From Pampus argenteus (taxonomy: Eukaryota > Chordata > Actinopteri > Scombriformes > Stromateidae): a DNA stretch of 64,000 nucleotides. Position 1 is the stretch's first letter. The number at the start of each line of letters is the position of its first letter. The notes beneath the pieces are model-generated. The model saw only the letters and a program-made list of their open reading frames with translations. It did not search any database and was not told where the DNA came from. Positions 27,421 through 39,229 of this stretch are shown here, one piece after another. The stretch spans positions 5,685,501 to 5,749,500 of the forward strand of contig CM072871.1 in the NCBI GenBank assembly GCA_036937835.1, given 5' to 3'. The translations under genes were made by a program, and so were the position numbers.

Positions 27421-27894
27421 CTGCTTCTCGAAGCCTCATTTTGCCTCCACCTCAGAGACGCATGGCGTCTGCGCTCTGCCGTCCCAGATGCGCTTTAAAA
27501 CTAATTGAAAGGGTCCCGCAGCAGATCATTTATCCGAGGAAGCGAAATAAATCGCAGGACCCCTTGCTGTGAACAAAATCAAAAATTTGGCCTTGTGAGT
27601 GCTCTACATGCGCAACCCCTTGTAAAGTGGACCCCCTAACACACCCTGACGAGCAATTAACCCGCCCGACAGTCAATCTAAAACCCAAAAGCAGTCATCC
27701 TCCTTTTTTTAATATATGAAAGAACCAAATAAAAAGTGCAGCGGGTATGTGTGCATGTTTATGGTTTGGGAATATGCTTGACTCTGGAATAACAATCACT
27801 TGTGATGATTTTTTTTTTTTTTTTTGGCACCAGAGCAGAGCTGCCACCCTGGGTATATATATCTCTTTCTCTCTTTTTCTGTCTGTCTCTGAGA

Positions 27895-28105
27895 CACACA
27901 CACATTCACACACACACACACACACATTCACACACACAAACACACACACCAGGGGTTGGGGGTGAGAGAGACAAAGCCGTGATAATCCGATTAGGACCAA
28001 TTAGGCGTGAGATTCTGCGACACTATCTGAAAGCCTTAACACTCTGTAGACAGTTATACAGTTATAGAGACATCTGGACACTCCCAGAGAGAGACAGAGA
28101 GGGAG

Positions 28106-28130
<25 letters not shown>
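27895..28130. repeat. CA and GA microsatellites near drgx 5' end
   Basis: A (CA)n tract covers about 27895-27950 and a (GA)n tract covers about 28099-28128. A CT-rich tract follows at 28304-28328 inside the presumed first intron. They flank the presumed drgx leader exon, so the true promoter is hard to place. Confidence 0.85.
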
Positions 28131-28138
<8 letters not shown>

Positions 28139-28189
28139 TCCGTGTAACAGAGAGAGAGAGGGAGAGAGGGAGGGGGGTGGGGGGATGGA

Positions 28190-28283
28190 CACTCCCAGAC
28201 ACACAGTCAGACAGTCAGTGAAGTGCAGCCTCACTTCTCTCCAGAGCGGGATCTCACTCACATCAGCATCATCCTCACTGCAG
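28190..28283 (+). promoter_or_regulatory. drgx: Presumed drgx non-coding leader exon
   Basis: A segment ending CTCACTGCAG|GTAGGAT has a good donor at 28284 and would splice across a 220-base intron to the acceptor CTGTTCCAG at 28503, just before the start codon exon. A TATATATA string lies near 27855, upstream of the GA and CA tracts, and might be a TATA element. The left edge is a guess; only the donor is supported. Confidence 0.35.
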
Positions 28284-28528
28284 GTAGGATGCTGTCTCTC
28301 TCGCTCTCGCTCTCTCTCTCTCTCTCTACAAGAGGGATTTGCAACTTTGTGAATCCTCCGACATCCCACCCACGGTGTGCCCACCAGCAACACAGGACGA
28401 TTTGACATCTTTAACATTCTCCAACATGTCACTGATGGTCGCTCTGTGGGTGCTGGGGACGATCAGATGGGTTTGAAGCTGAAACTTTTTGTCTCTGTTC
28501 CAGGTTCGCAGCTCAGCAACGCGTCAGG

Positions 28529-30439
28529 ATGTTCTACTTTCACTGTCCGCCTCAGCTGGATGCGGAGTGCTGTCGCTCCAACACATGTAAGTGTCCAGAT
28601 GCTCTCATATAACAATCTCTCTCTTTATTCTTTCAGTTATTTACACAGCATGTCCCTTTATAAATAGTCTGTAAAGTTTGGTGGTGTGTTTACGCAGCGT
28701 GTTGTTACTTCTGTTAGATGAAATGTTTTGCTTTTTTGAAAAAAAAAAAAAAGGAATTTGAACATGTTTATTTAATAATCATTAAGTAAAACCTTTAGAA
28801 AAAAAACACACAGTTATCAGCTGATGGTTATACTTATACTAACCTGCAGTCAGTGATAGTCAAATACAATAAAATACACTAAAACATGTCATATTCTGTA
28901 AAATAACTAACACAGTTTGGTCACTTATTCTATCTTTATAACCTTTAGTATGAACTCTGAAGGGGATATAAAGGGTTAAGTCTGGTTCTGCTCTCAGTCT
29001 GTTGGCTGTTTTGGTGAAAGGCGCTGGTTGGTGGTTTGGCCCCGGGGCAGAGGGGGCGTTTTGTCCCGGTCACAGATGTTGGGTGTCATGGCTTTTAGTC
29101 CGTCATGGTTCCCTTCAGACTCCCAACATCAATGTTTCATGCAACTAATGAAAATACAAAATGTGCCAGAGAATACATTCCCCCCAATTTTACAGCTCTG
29201 GCCTCGAAATATAGTTTTTATTCCCCCCTCGGAGTTTAATACAGAAGCCACTTTTTTTATTATTTATTTTTTTTGCTGAATGTATTTAAATATAAACATG
29301 AAATTGTGAAGTTTATTATTGAATTATTCTGTAATCCACTTTTTTCAGTGAATTCAAGCGGTTTTGGCAACCACGCCCCGGCTGATTTTGATGATGGATT
29401 TCTACGTAGAAAGCAGCGCAGAAACAGAACAACGTTCACTTTGCAACAGGTAATTATTTTCAACAACAACAACAACAAAATAATAAACAATATGTATCTA
29501 GAACACCAACTTTTCAAAGAGAAACAGACTCGGCACAATCTCAAAAACAAGAATATGAAGGAAACACTTGGCAAAGTTTTCAAACAGACAGACAGAGTTG
29601 TGCTTCTAGACACCTGCAGGAAAATGAAGGATAATAATAATGCATAAAAGCATTAATATGATAATATAAGGAACATACCACTATTGCATCACACATGTGA
29701 AAATAAAAATGAAAGATTTAAACTTGAAATCCATATATTTCCTTCTGAAGATCATATATGAGCATAACTATAAATTTACCTTTCTAGTCAACTATTTTAG
29801 TATTTGATAATAGTATTTTTCTTCTTCTAATAGATTGTTTATGTCTGTTAAATGTAGGATGAGTTTGAGCTTCATAAAATAATAGATTGCATATGCTTGG
29901 ATTGATAGTATTAAAAAAAAAAAAGGAAAAAGAAACTATGTCTTTATATGTAGGAAAAGCACAAATATTTCAATAAATACAACAACAATCTGCTTATTTA
30001 AAGGTATGATGAGTATCTTTGTGTGATTGTTCCCGTGCAGCTGGAGGCTTTGGAGGCTGTCTTTGCTCAGACTCACTACCCGGACGTGTTCACCCGGGAG
30101 GAGCTGGCCATGAAGATCAACCTGACCGAGGCAAGGGTGCAGGTAGGCTGCAGCAGCGCACGCTGTCCGGGGCACGTTTGACCATGTGAGAGAGGGTAAA
30201 TTAAGCCACTCTGTCATTCCAGCGATGCACTTTAATAACATCAACATAATGGTGAATATTAGATTAGCTTGATTAATCGGTCATTCATAATTAACCAGCG
30301 ATAATGTTCCTCGCTAATTTGTCCTCGTCTCAAAGGTAGGAATACATCATCGGAGCAGAAGATCTCTTCTGCCGTACACACAGAAAATCATGTGCTTTTT
30401 CATTTTTTTATATAAAAAAAAAAAAAGAGGATGCAGCCT

Positions 30440-30477
<38 letters not shown>

Positions 30478-30532
30478 ACAGAGAGAGAGAAAGACACACA
30501 CACACCTAAAAACACAAAAAAATAGAAGAAAA

Positions 30533-30563
<31 letters not shown>

Positions 30564-32734
30564 GCACCGTAAATTTGACAATTTATATTCTGCTCCTGCC
30601 CTGCACATATGGGCGGTTATAAACTTGGCCAGATGTAATTAAGTTATGTGTCCTGTATGTAATTTCCTGCATTCCAGATTTGCTTTTGGGTTTTGTTGTA
30701 CACGCAGATCTAATTGTGGGAAATATAATAGTTTGCCTTTTTGTTCCCCAGGGTCATCTTACTATCGCTTAAACCCAATGGCAGGGTTGATAATGGAATC
30801 CGGCGCTGTAAATTAGGGATTGTAAACAAATTATTCCCCTCCTAATCCGATTACCACATTCCCATTATTAAATCTGAACATGAATCCACCGCAGTATGCA
30901 GGGATATTAAAGTTACATTATTATTAGAAAATAAATTTCCTTTCTGTTGTAGTGTTGTTGCCCCCCTCCTCTTTTTTTTTTTTTTTTTTTTTTGTAAAGT
31001 GTCAATGGGCCTCCCCCGCATTAAGAGCACGCAGCAAATTGAGATTAATGGAGCAATTATAGCCCATTCAGAGACATGTGTGTGTGTGTGTGTGTGTGAG
31101 GTTGGGGGGGGGGGGGGGGGGGGGGCGCGCGACTTCTAGCTGGAAGGTGCAGGGGTGAGATAAGTCCATTGGTTGCATTGTTGTCCCGCCACCGAAATGT
31201 TGTCTTTTCTTTATGCCAAATGAATGCATGCGTTTTGTTTGGCTGTTGACATCATTTATACCTCTGGCACAATAGGAAGGGATGCAGAGCACATGCACAC
31301 TGACTCTAACCTCCATTCACACATCATGATTAATGCCTGCTAGAAGCAAGTCCTAATCGAATCTGATGTTGTCAAACAATCACTAAATAGGGAAATAAAC
31401 GACTTCATCATAGCTGCCTCTCTCTCGGGCTGCACAACTGTCAGTGGGAAGTCATTAAAATATGATAATGAAAAATTGCTCAATTAAATGTTGTTATAGG
31501 CAGTGACCTTCATTCGATTAAGATAACAGAACTTGACTATATGTTCTCAGCTGGTGTGGATGGTAAAGTTTTAGGGGGGGATAAGTCGAGGACTGTGGGA
31601 AATTAGACCGCTGGTGACACATTCAAACGCCTCTATAGGAGCCAACAAAACATGGATACAAGTGAATATGTGTGCCTAAGTTTGTTAAAAGAAACACTGG
31701 CATGGATGTATAGATGCGTTTAATAAATAAAATGAATGAATGGTGAAATTGCAATTTATTAATTTAGTCATTTTATTCTCTTACTTCAGGTTTGGTTTCA
31801 GAACCGCAGAGCAAAATGGAGGAAAACAGAGCGAGGCAGCACAGACCCTGAAGGAGGCAAAGAGCAGATGAGTGAGGGCACTCCTCCATCACGCAGCATC
31901 AACTCTCAGTCCCCAGTGGACCACAGCCGAAAACAGAAAGAACCACTGGAGATGCAGCAGAGGTGAGAACACAAAGACTGTAAATATATATACATCCTAA
32001 TGGTGGGAAGAGCTTGTGACGGCGACTTATAGACAAAGTTAGAAAATATCTGCATACATTTTTTATAAATTGTAAGGGGGTTTAGGATGATAATTTTAAA
32101 GTTTGAAGTTCTTGCTCGATGATTAAAGTATGTTTGTTTGTTTGTTTGTTTTTTTCCAGTATCAACAGGACGGTGGGTCCTGGTGGTCCGTTCTTCCCAT
32201 CTTGTATACCAGGCACCCTCCTCAACTCCGCCACCTACGCCCAGGCCCTCTCACAGGTCGCCACGCTGAAAGGTAAATATGACTCTCATTAAGAAACAAA
32301 TAGAAATGTTCACGACGGTTTTCATTTATTCTCACCATAAATCCTGCTGCTTTTTTGTTTTTTGTTTGTTTTTTCCAGGTAATGGTTTGTGCTCCTGCTG
32401 TGTTTCTGACCCCATGGGTTTGTCCTTCCTGCCACCCTACGGTTGTCAGGGCAACCGCACAGCCAGCGTGGCAGCCCTGCGCATGAAGGCCCGCGAGCAC
32501 TCAGAGGCGGTGTTGCAGTCCGCCAACCTGCTCGGCGCTGCAGCCGGGCCCGGTGCCGGCGTGGGAGTCCTGTCTGGAGTCGGTGTGACCGTGGGTCCTG
32601 CCATAGACGTGCCCGGCACTGTTGGAAGAGGGGGTGACAGCTCAAGTCCAAGCCCGGCCACCAAGGTGTCGGTGCTGGGCAGCAGCCCTGATAAACACCC
32701 TCTCTGCTCCAAGGAGCCTCTGGAGAAAAAGTGA
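28529..32734 (+). CDS. drgx: DRGX, paired-like homeobox transcription factor
   Basis: DRGX (Drg11/Prrxl1) is a nuclear DNA-binding protein needed for sensory neurons of the dorsal root ganglia and spinal dorsal horn. Coding exons: 28529-28586, 29349-29449, 30041-30142, 31790-31962, 32160-32272 and 32379-32734; phases join to 300 residues (human 263). The protein opens MFYFHCPPQL, the family's characteristic start. The homeodomain spans residues 42-101 (from QRRNRTTFTL to KWRKTER), with recognition-helix core VWFQNRRAKW and glutamine at homeodomain position 50. An OAR motif (TASVAALRMKARE) lies at about 210-222, inside the last exon. After it comes a Gly/Val- and Ser/Pro-rich tail that probably accounts for the extra length over mammals. 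The homeodomain is split by introns after residues 53 and 87, as in other paired-like genes. It lies downstream of ercc6 on the same strand, as in human. All introns are GT-AG. Confidence 0.95.
30225..30335. promoter_or_regulatory. Candidate enhancer in drgx intron, first block
   Basis: About 100 bases 3' of the exon ending at 30142 lies a block with many TAAT and ATTA cores, including TTAATAACATCAACATAATG, GATTAATCGGTCATTCATAA and TTAACC. It ends where a CA/TG-rich stretch begins. The composition suggests an autoregulatory or conserved homeodomain-bound element. Inference only. Confidence 0.3.
30440..30562. repeat. CA microsatellite cluster in drgx intron
   Basis: Two (CA)n tracts, at about 30440-30474 and 30543-30562, are separated by an A-rich and GA-rich spacer. 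No coding content. Confidence 0.9.
30745..30930. promoter_or_regulatory. Candidate enhancer in drgx intron, second block
   Basis: A low-repeat block between a CA-rich zone and a poly-T tract contains GTAAATTAGGGATTGTAAAC, CTCCTAATCCGATTACC and CCCATTATTAAATC. CTAATCC and GGATTA are the preferred cores of K50 homeodomains (Otx/Pitx type), and the ATTA cores suit Q50 types. It looks constrained, but conservation was not tested. Confidence 0.3.
31076..31125. repeat. TG tract followed by a 22-base G run
   Basis: A (TG)n tract at 31078-31098 is followed within a few bases by 22 consecutive G residues at 31104-31125 and then CGCGCG. Such a run can fold into a G-quadruplex and is difficult to sequence, so its length is uncertain. 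Confidence 0.85.
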
Positions 32735-32927
32735 GGACATAAAAACCACCGTGGATGTACTTGTACTGAAAAATCTGTGTGATCGTGCCTGTTATTACTA
32801 CTCTACTCTGGTCCAATGAGCAACTAAGCACAACGATTGACTGACTGACTGACTACAGAAACAGCCTGGGAAAGACTTTGCTCATATCGCAATGTATGGA
32901 TGCAAAGATTTAAAATATTTATTTGAC

Positions 32928-32933
32928 AATAAA
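32928..32933 (+). terminator. drgx: drgx polyadenylation signal
   Basis: AATAAA lies 194 bases beyond the drgx stop codon, within GACAATAAATGATT. It is the first such signal downstream and is followed by a T/G-rich stretch. Confidence 0.55.
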
Positions 32934-33075
32934 TGATTATTGTTTGTGAGAAATGCTGAATATTTGGGGCCTTGTTATCCCTATAAAAAAAAAAAAAAGC
33001 ACAAGTGTGGTTTTGGATCTACATCTGTCTTCATGCACTCTTTGGACTCTATTTGATGGACTAACGCAGATACAA

Positions 33076-33087
33076 CGTGTGTGTGTG

Positions 33088-33120
<33 letters not shown>

Positions 33121-33121
33121 T
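33076..33121. repeat. TG microsatellite downstream of drgx
   Basis: An almost uninterrupted (TG)n tract, with one C interruption near 33094, lies after the drgx polyadenylation signal. Confidence 0.9.
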
Positions 33122-36100
33122 TGTCAAACAGAGACTTAATACCTATTTGATAATGTGAATTCAAGTAATCTTTTTTCATAAAGAGGACCGATGCTTACAT
33201 TGTGAATGTTAATGCATGTAAAACTGTAAGTGTAGAACTGATGGCAGGACAGTGGAGGCAATATAGTGTTTATGCCATCAGGTCGATAATGGGCTCAAAC
33301 AATCGTCTTTTTTTAAATTATTATTATTATTACTATTATTTTAAAGTGAAAGTGCACTTTAATATTAATCAGTGTAAACGTGTACATGTGCCAGAGTGCA
33401 GTGTGTTGCAGTGTGAACCCCTGGCAGGCTGTGAAAGCAGACGTGTCCTTTCCACTCTGTTAGCACATCTGTAGCGCCAGCAGACAGGGAAACACACCAG
33501 TCCTGTTGTGACATGTTCTTTAAAACAATTAAAGATGTAGTCGCTCATGTTCCTCTCCTGTTGCCTCTCGCTCCAACCATCTGCTGTGATACATTATTTA
33601 TCAGCTTCCCTTAAAGCCGGCAGAGGAGAGCAATCGTGACTCTTATTATTTATTTACTTTTAGGAACTCTCTTTAAGCAGTTTTTTTTCTTAATAAACTC
33701 CATTAAACATGATATATGCTATTGATTAATGTTGAATTAAAAAACTAAAAAAAAAATATCATCCCTCATCACCTCAGGGCTCTTCTCATCGTGGTATATC
33801 ACAGGCAATATATTTGTTGATTCATTCTTTTCCTCACTATGGATGACTCTTGAATAAAGGATCAGCTGATCAGATTGAGAATACTTAACCGCAGAGCACA
33901 CAACCAGTAGTTGGGCTGATTCAATTTGCGTCCTTGAGGATTTTCAGGAAATTACTTTTGATAGTCAATAACACAATTAAGTAAACTACACACACATTAT
34001 CATGAATAATTGATAAGAAATTATGTATTACCATGAAGTACTGGTTCAATAATTGATGAGGCGACACCCTGGTGACATGGAAGAGGGGGAGAGATAATGT
34101 CAGAAGTCGTGCCAGGTTGAACACAGAGCACTCATCCTCTTTTTCCACATCATTGTGTGTGTGTGCATGTTGTAAATGCTCCTCAAATATACCAATAAAG
34201 TGAACTTTCACTCCTCCTGTGACATTAACAGTTTTTTTTTATTATTATTCCTCTATAAAACACACATAACATCCCTTCAAATAAAAATAAAAAAATGAGA
34301 GAGATTTGAAAAATTCAGTCATAAGAAACTTCTAAAATCTCTTTTCATACATTTGGTTTTATATTATTGCAGGTGTACTGCTTTATCTATTCATGCCTGA
34401 AATAATATCATCGAAAAACATTATGTCCTAATATAATGATTTTGCTTTAAGTGCATGAGAGCCCTGTGACATGGCAGCTAATGATAACACAATATCCTTA
34501 TTACAAATCAGCTCCTTTCCCCCAAAAAAAATGTACCAATGTGGACGACAGAATCCAGCCAACTCATACAAAAGACGTGGAAAAACACATTCAATCTCTC
34601 CAAAATTGAATACAGTAGTTGTGGAATTTAATCATTAGCCAAAAACAAAGGATGCTGAAGTTATAATGACTCCGATCATCATTAAGTTCTGCATGGTGCC
34701 CATAATTCACCGCTTTAATATTTCATAAACAAGTCAAGTTGGTGTTGACATTCAGCTGTGCATGTGGCATCATTGATAATTTTCTGTCACCTAAAAAAAA
34801 AAAAAAAAGTCCTGAGGCGGTTTTGTGCAGCATTGTTATATCAAATTAGCTGGAGAGCGGCCAGAAAAGCAGACAAACATGGTGAATATGGGGGGACAGC
34901 AGTTGAACTCTCTTCTTACAATGCAGTTAATGGGCTTCTTTTGTTGCAGTAATGAAATATTTTTTTGCAGGGATGTGGGGGGGAATATGTCCAGAAACCA
35001 GGGAGATGTAGTCCACATGCTCCCATCTACAGACACACTCAAACAATATAAAGCATGCAGGAACAGACAGTATGCACAAGAAGAGACTGGCGCACACACA
35101 CACACAATTATTTTGCATCAGGTACAACACCTTAAATTTACTTTTCCAGGATTCAGCTTCTTCTGACAGACATAAAGTGCATTCAGGGTTGGTCCACTGA
35201 AGGGCCGAAATACACCCCACTACAGTATAATCTCTGCTTTTAATTCCTGCAACAGATCTGATCAATAACCCAATCAATTAGAATCAATTAAGCTCATCTC
35301 TGAATGGAGATAATACAAACAAAGCATATCTTAATGCAGCAAGTAATGTGCCTGTCTGCTGTCTGCCACATAACCACAGCTTTGCTCCTCCTTACTCAGC
35401 ACCGGGAAAGAGCATCCTCAGCGTTTGTGATCAATGCTTACAGTCCTCAGTAGCTTCATTAAAAAAAACTAAGTTGAGGCAAAGTTGTGGAACTACATTG
35501 CACAAAAACACAAGAAATATATATCAAAAGGAAGACCACATCTCAGTTCAGATGATACTGAGAGTCTGTCATTAGTTTGTCCACTAGAGGGACTTAGTGA
35601 GCAGGAAATATGTCTAGACTCCACACTGCAGGCTTCATTTCAAACCTCAGTGGGAAAATTTAGCATTTTAGATAAACACACACTGAGTACTTTTTGCTGA
35701 GGGAAGTTTTTGCAAATTAAATTTTATTAATCAAAACCATTTTTTTAACAAGTGCTGGAGTATCGAAGGCCCACAAGTAAGTAGCAAAACAAGATAATAC
35801 ACCAGAAAGTTGTAAATTCTGGTGTATGGAGTGTTTGAGATCAGTGAAGCTGATTATCTCTTATAAGAAATTTAGAGATGGATGTTGTTGACTGATAAGA
35901 GAGGGGGAGAGGAGTGGATGAGAAGGGCGTGTGTGTGGAAGTGGATTTGTTTAGAGATTAGTTAGAAAAGGGATTACCTCAGCCTTTCCCAAAGTTTACT
36001 GAGCTGCATGTAAAACCATCTGTGTGCATGTGTGTGTGTGTGTGTGTGTGTTTGTGTGGGCATACGTGGAGGAGTACGTCTCCATTAGAGCCCATGTGTG

Positions 36101-36755
36101 TGTGTCCATCATCCTGCCAGGCACGACCATGCACCCGCCAAGATTCCCAGGAAACTATCTGCTACAGCAATCTCCTATTATAGCAGCGGGGCTGTAGGAG
36201 GAGTGGGAGAGAAGGATGGAAAGGGGGAGGCACAGTTCCTCCCCTTCCTCTGTGTTATGGCCTTTTCTGCTGGGGGCTGAGGGAGGCTGTAGTTGGGGAG
36301 ATTAGACCTCCATAGTTTAACTAGTTTAATAAGAGAATGTTGAAATAAACATCTCAGATATGCGACAATAAAATAAAATAAAACATTTTCTGGAAGGGAA
36401 TTAATGAGACAATTGCAAAAGGTTTTCTGTCATATGTTCTTGTGCTCAGTAGTCAAGTCAATAGTGATGATAGCAGGTGGGTGGAGACCAACAGCCACTT
36501 GTTGACACTCCATATAGTGCTTGTCACTTCTGTTCAATGAAGAGGGAGGCACTCCAGTGTGAGGCAATGGAGTTATTTATGTCTCCCTGACCCCCCTCCC
36601 CTTTACCCGACACCCACAATAATAGCACATGTACAAAAAAATTAAGGTTTTATCCCCGGTTTAGACCGCACAACCTCCTTGCCAAGTCGTAACGTTCATC
36701 GAGTTTGCTGACAGTTAGCTCTAGCTGCTAATGGCCGACAGTTAGCTGTCCAGAT

Positions 36756-36765
36756 TTATAAATAG
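36756..36765 (+). promoter_or_regulatory. MEF2-type / TATA-like element, possible cefip promoter
   Basis: TTATAAATAG fits both the MEF2 consensus YTAWWWWTAR and a TATA-like box. It sits 2.3 kb upstream of the acceptor that opens the cefip coding exon, followed by about 230 bases of locally less AT-rich sequence that could be a leader exon. MEF2 control would suit a heart- and muscle-enriched gene. No matching donor was pinned down. Confidence 0.25.
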
Positions 36766-39229
36766 TTGAGAGGCTGTTTGTTTCATCCATCTGACACTCG
36801 ACACCAAAGGATCTCACAGACCCGCATGCTAGCTCAAGCCCTCAATCCGTCCACCATGGTGGACACTCTCTCTGGGACAACTCCTCTATTTCTATCTGGT
36901 GTCTGGCCCCGAGTTCCGGTGCCTGCCTCTGGTCAGATGCTCAAAAAGCAGACTGTGGACTATATAGAGGATTTTGCTTTGGATGGTTGCCGATAGAAAG
37001 AGTCAGAGCTGCCAGACAGGTGACGGGGCAGGATCACATCAACGGGGCCTTTTTTTTTTTGGAGGAGTGGGAGCATTTGAGGAGTTAAAACCAAACCCAG
37101 ATTATGGATTATAAAAGTGAAAGGTAAGGCCTCACTCAAACACACATTCTTGTTTATACTGAAAGATATACTTGAAAAAGACAAAGCTTTCAGTTGATAT
37201 ATTCACCCATACATACATGCATGTTCTCTTTTTCAGTGGTTATATTTTGTGAAGCAATACAGACAAATGAATAAGATAGTGCTTTAATTTCCAAAAGGAA
37301 ATTTACTTTACTAAAGGTATCATGCAACTTAAGCGACGTAATTCGATTCAATTCCACTGATGTTTATAAATATTAAGTCACATCCTTTCTGCTCTTAAAA
37401 TTGACTGATTTGCTGCTTTTCGGTCTACGTTTGGACTAGAGACCCAGTGAAAATAGGCCTCTCCGGTGTCAGGTTTTAGAGTTGGAGGTCCGTCACTGGA
37501 CAAAAATAACCTGTCACATGCAAGAATGAACAGAAATCATCCTGACAGTTTAACATGAAATTATTATTGCAAAATGGGGTTTGAATTAGAGACAGTTACC
37601 CTAACTGTGCTCAGTTTGTTGTTTTTTTTCCCTTCTGATGTATAACTAAACAGAATGTGTAGTTTGGGCAAAGAGTAGAGATGGAGTGTAAATTAAAAAA
37701 TGTTTGCGTCTTAAATGCAACGTTTCCCCACAGTTAACATGCACTGAAATAAGTGTAACTGTAAGAGACATGTAATTGCCTGTATAAAAGCTGCTGTTGT
37801 TTTCTGCTTAAGAGGAAACATGTTTAAACATTCTTCATATCGCTACATGACTTTTATTTGATGTAGATGTAGCCTGGCAGCACAGCGGTGTAGTGTAGCT
37901 GTTCTGTAGATGCGTATGAGATGGATGGCCTCCAGGTCAGAAGATATTAATGAACCACTGGATATTCTGAGCAAGGTGACGGCTGCTTGGCAGATACAGT
38001 AAATTTAACCATGACGTTGCCTCTAAAAGTGCAAACATTTCATTTTAAAGTAGGGAGTAAGATGTCTCTCACTGCAGTTTACAAGAAAGAAATGATGCTA
38101 TTACTGTGTTGTGCATTATATATATTTTTTTAACAAATATGTTGATTTTAAGTATATATTGTTAATTTTATATTCTGTCTATTACAAGTATAATTTTGAA
38201 GACCCTTCACAATGTACCACATCTAGCGTGCTGGTGATGAGTGAGAGTAACAAGGCACAGAAAAGTAATTGCATCAACAAATATAAATATGTCACAGCAC
38301 TCAACCGTGGCCTTGACCATCCTAGATTTACAGTTCTGAAAACAGTAAGAGCAAAATCTTGTTATTCCAAACTAACTTTTTACTTTGTAATTTAAGTACA
38401 GATGGGTTTTAGATGACAATTCTGTAGTTACACCATCGATACACTTTCTAATTTTATCTCTTAAAACTAGCAGCACTTGTACTTCAGGATATTTTGGTCC
38501 TCTTTCCACCTGAAATGTAGTCTTACTTTCGACTGGTCCTAATTAGACTCTTTAAAAAAGCAGCTTGATAGACGTCTAACCTGCTGGTCTAAGGTATCTC
38601 CTAACTAAGACCTCATTAGCAAATGAACCAATATCAATATCAAGTTGCTGAATTTAAAAAAACACACACACACAACTCGAATGTGTGTGTGTGTGTTGTC
38701 ATCTATGTTTGTCCGGATGCGTCTTGATTCCCCAAAATAGCTCACGTGAGGCTGTCTTAACTGTGCCTAGCAACAGTGTAGTTTTATTCACAACATGTCT
38801 CTGAAGGTCACACTGATTGAGTGGAAGGATTTACAAGTCCGTTTTCAGAACCACATATAGTACATTGCAAAATAATGCAAAATTTAAAAAAACCTTCTTA
38901 TCAAGGACAGCTATCGTAAATCATAGATCTTTGTGTATATCTTAATCTTTGGATTAACTATCAAAGTTGAAGTGCACTAAACACATCATGCAGTATACTT
39001 TTATAAACTGTTCTCCTTTCTGTCCTGTAGGAAACTCCAGGTTTTTTTTTGGACATAGAAGAACAAAAATTCACAATGCTGTAGGAACTACTGACTGCCC
39101 AAAATCCTGACTGGGGGCACTAAACTCTGGGTCCTACAATCTCCACCAGCAGACAGTGTGTGTAATTTGGGTTTTTGCATGAATGACTGAACACCTGAGG
39201 ACAGAGCTCTTTGTTAGCGAGCCTGCATC

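Larger units (their letters stand above)
32940..39030. other. Non-coding interval between drgx and cefip
   Basis: About 6 kb with no recognisable protein exon. It holds TG tracts at 33.08 and 36.03 kb, poly-A and poly-T runs, and a short inverted CA/TG hairpin at 38659-38697. The block at 36.65-37.0 kb, with a MEF2-like motif, may be the cefip promoter or leader exon. Several ATTA-rich stretches (for example 34.60-34.77 kb) could be distal regulatory sequence for drgx, but I cannot tell them from background. No homologue of TMEM273 or FAM170B, which lie in the human interval between C10orf71 and VSTM4, was seen here. Confidence 0.5.

Noticed and set aside
30408..30622. Frames of repeated Cys/Val or Thr/His
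   Set aside because: Translations of CA/TG microsatellites. The same holds for similar frames near 33.0, 51.2, 52.0 and 56.7 kb.
32322..32831. Minus-strand 169-codon frame over the drgx last exon
   Set aside because: Antisense to the exon that carries the OAR motif. That exon's sense frame, phase and stop codon are all accounted for.
36766..36996. 76-codon frame just after the MEF2-like motif
   Set aside because: No homology recognised and no splice or conservation support. It is kept only as part of a possible non-coding leader of cefip.
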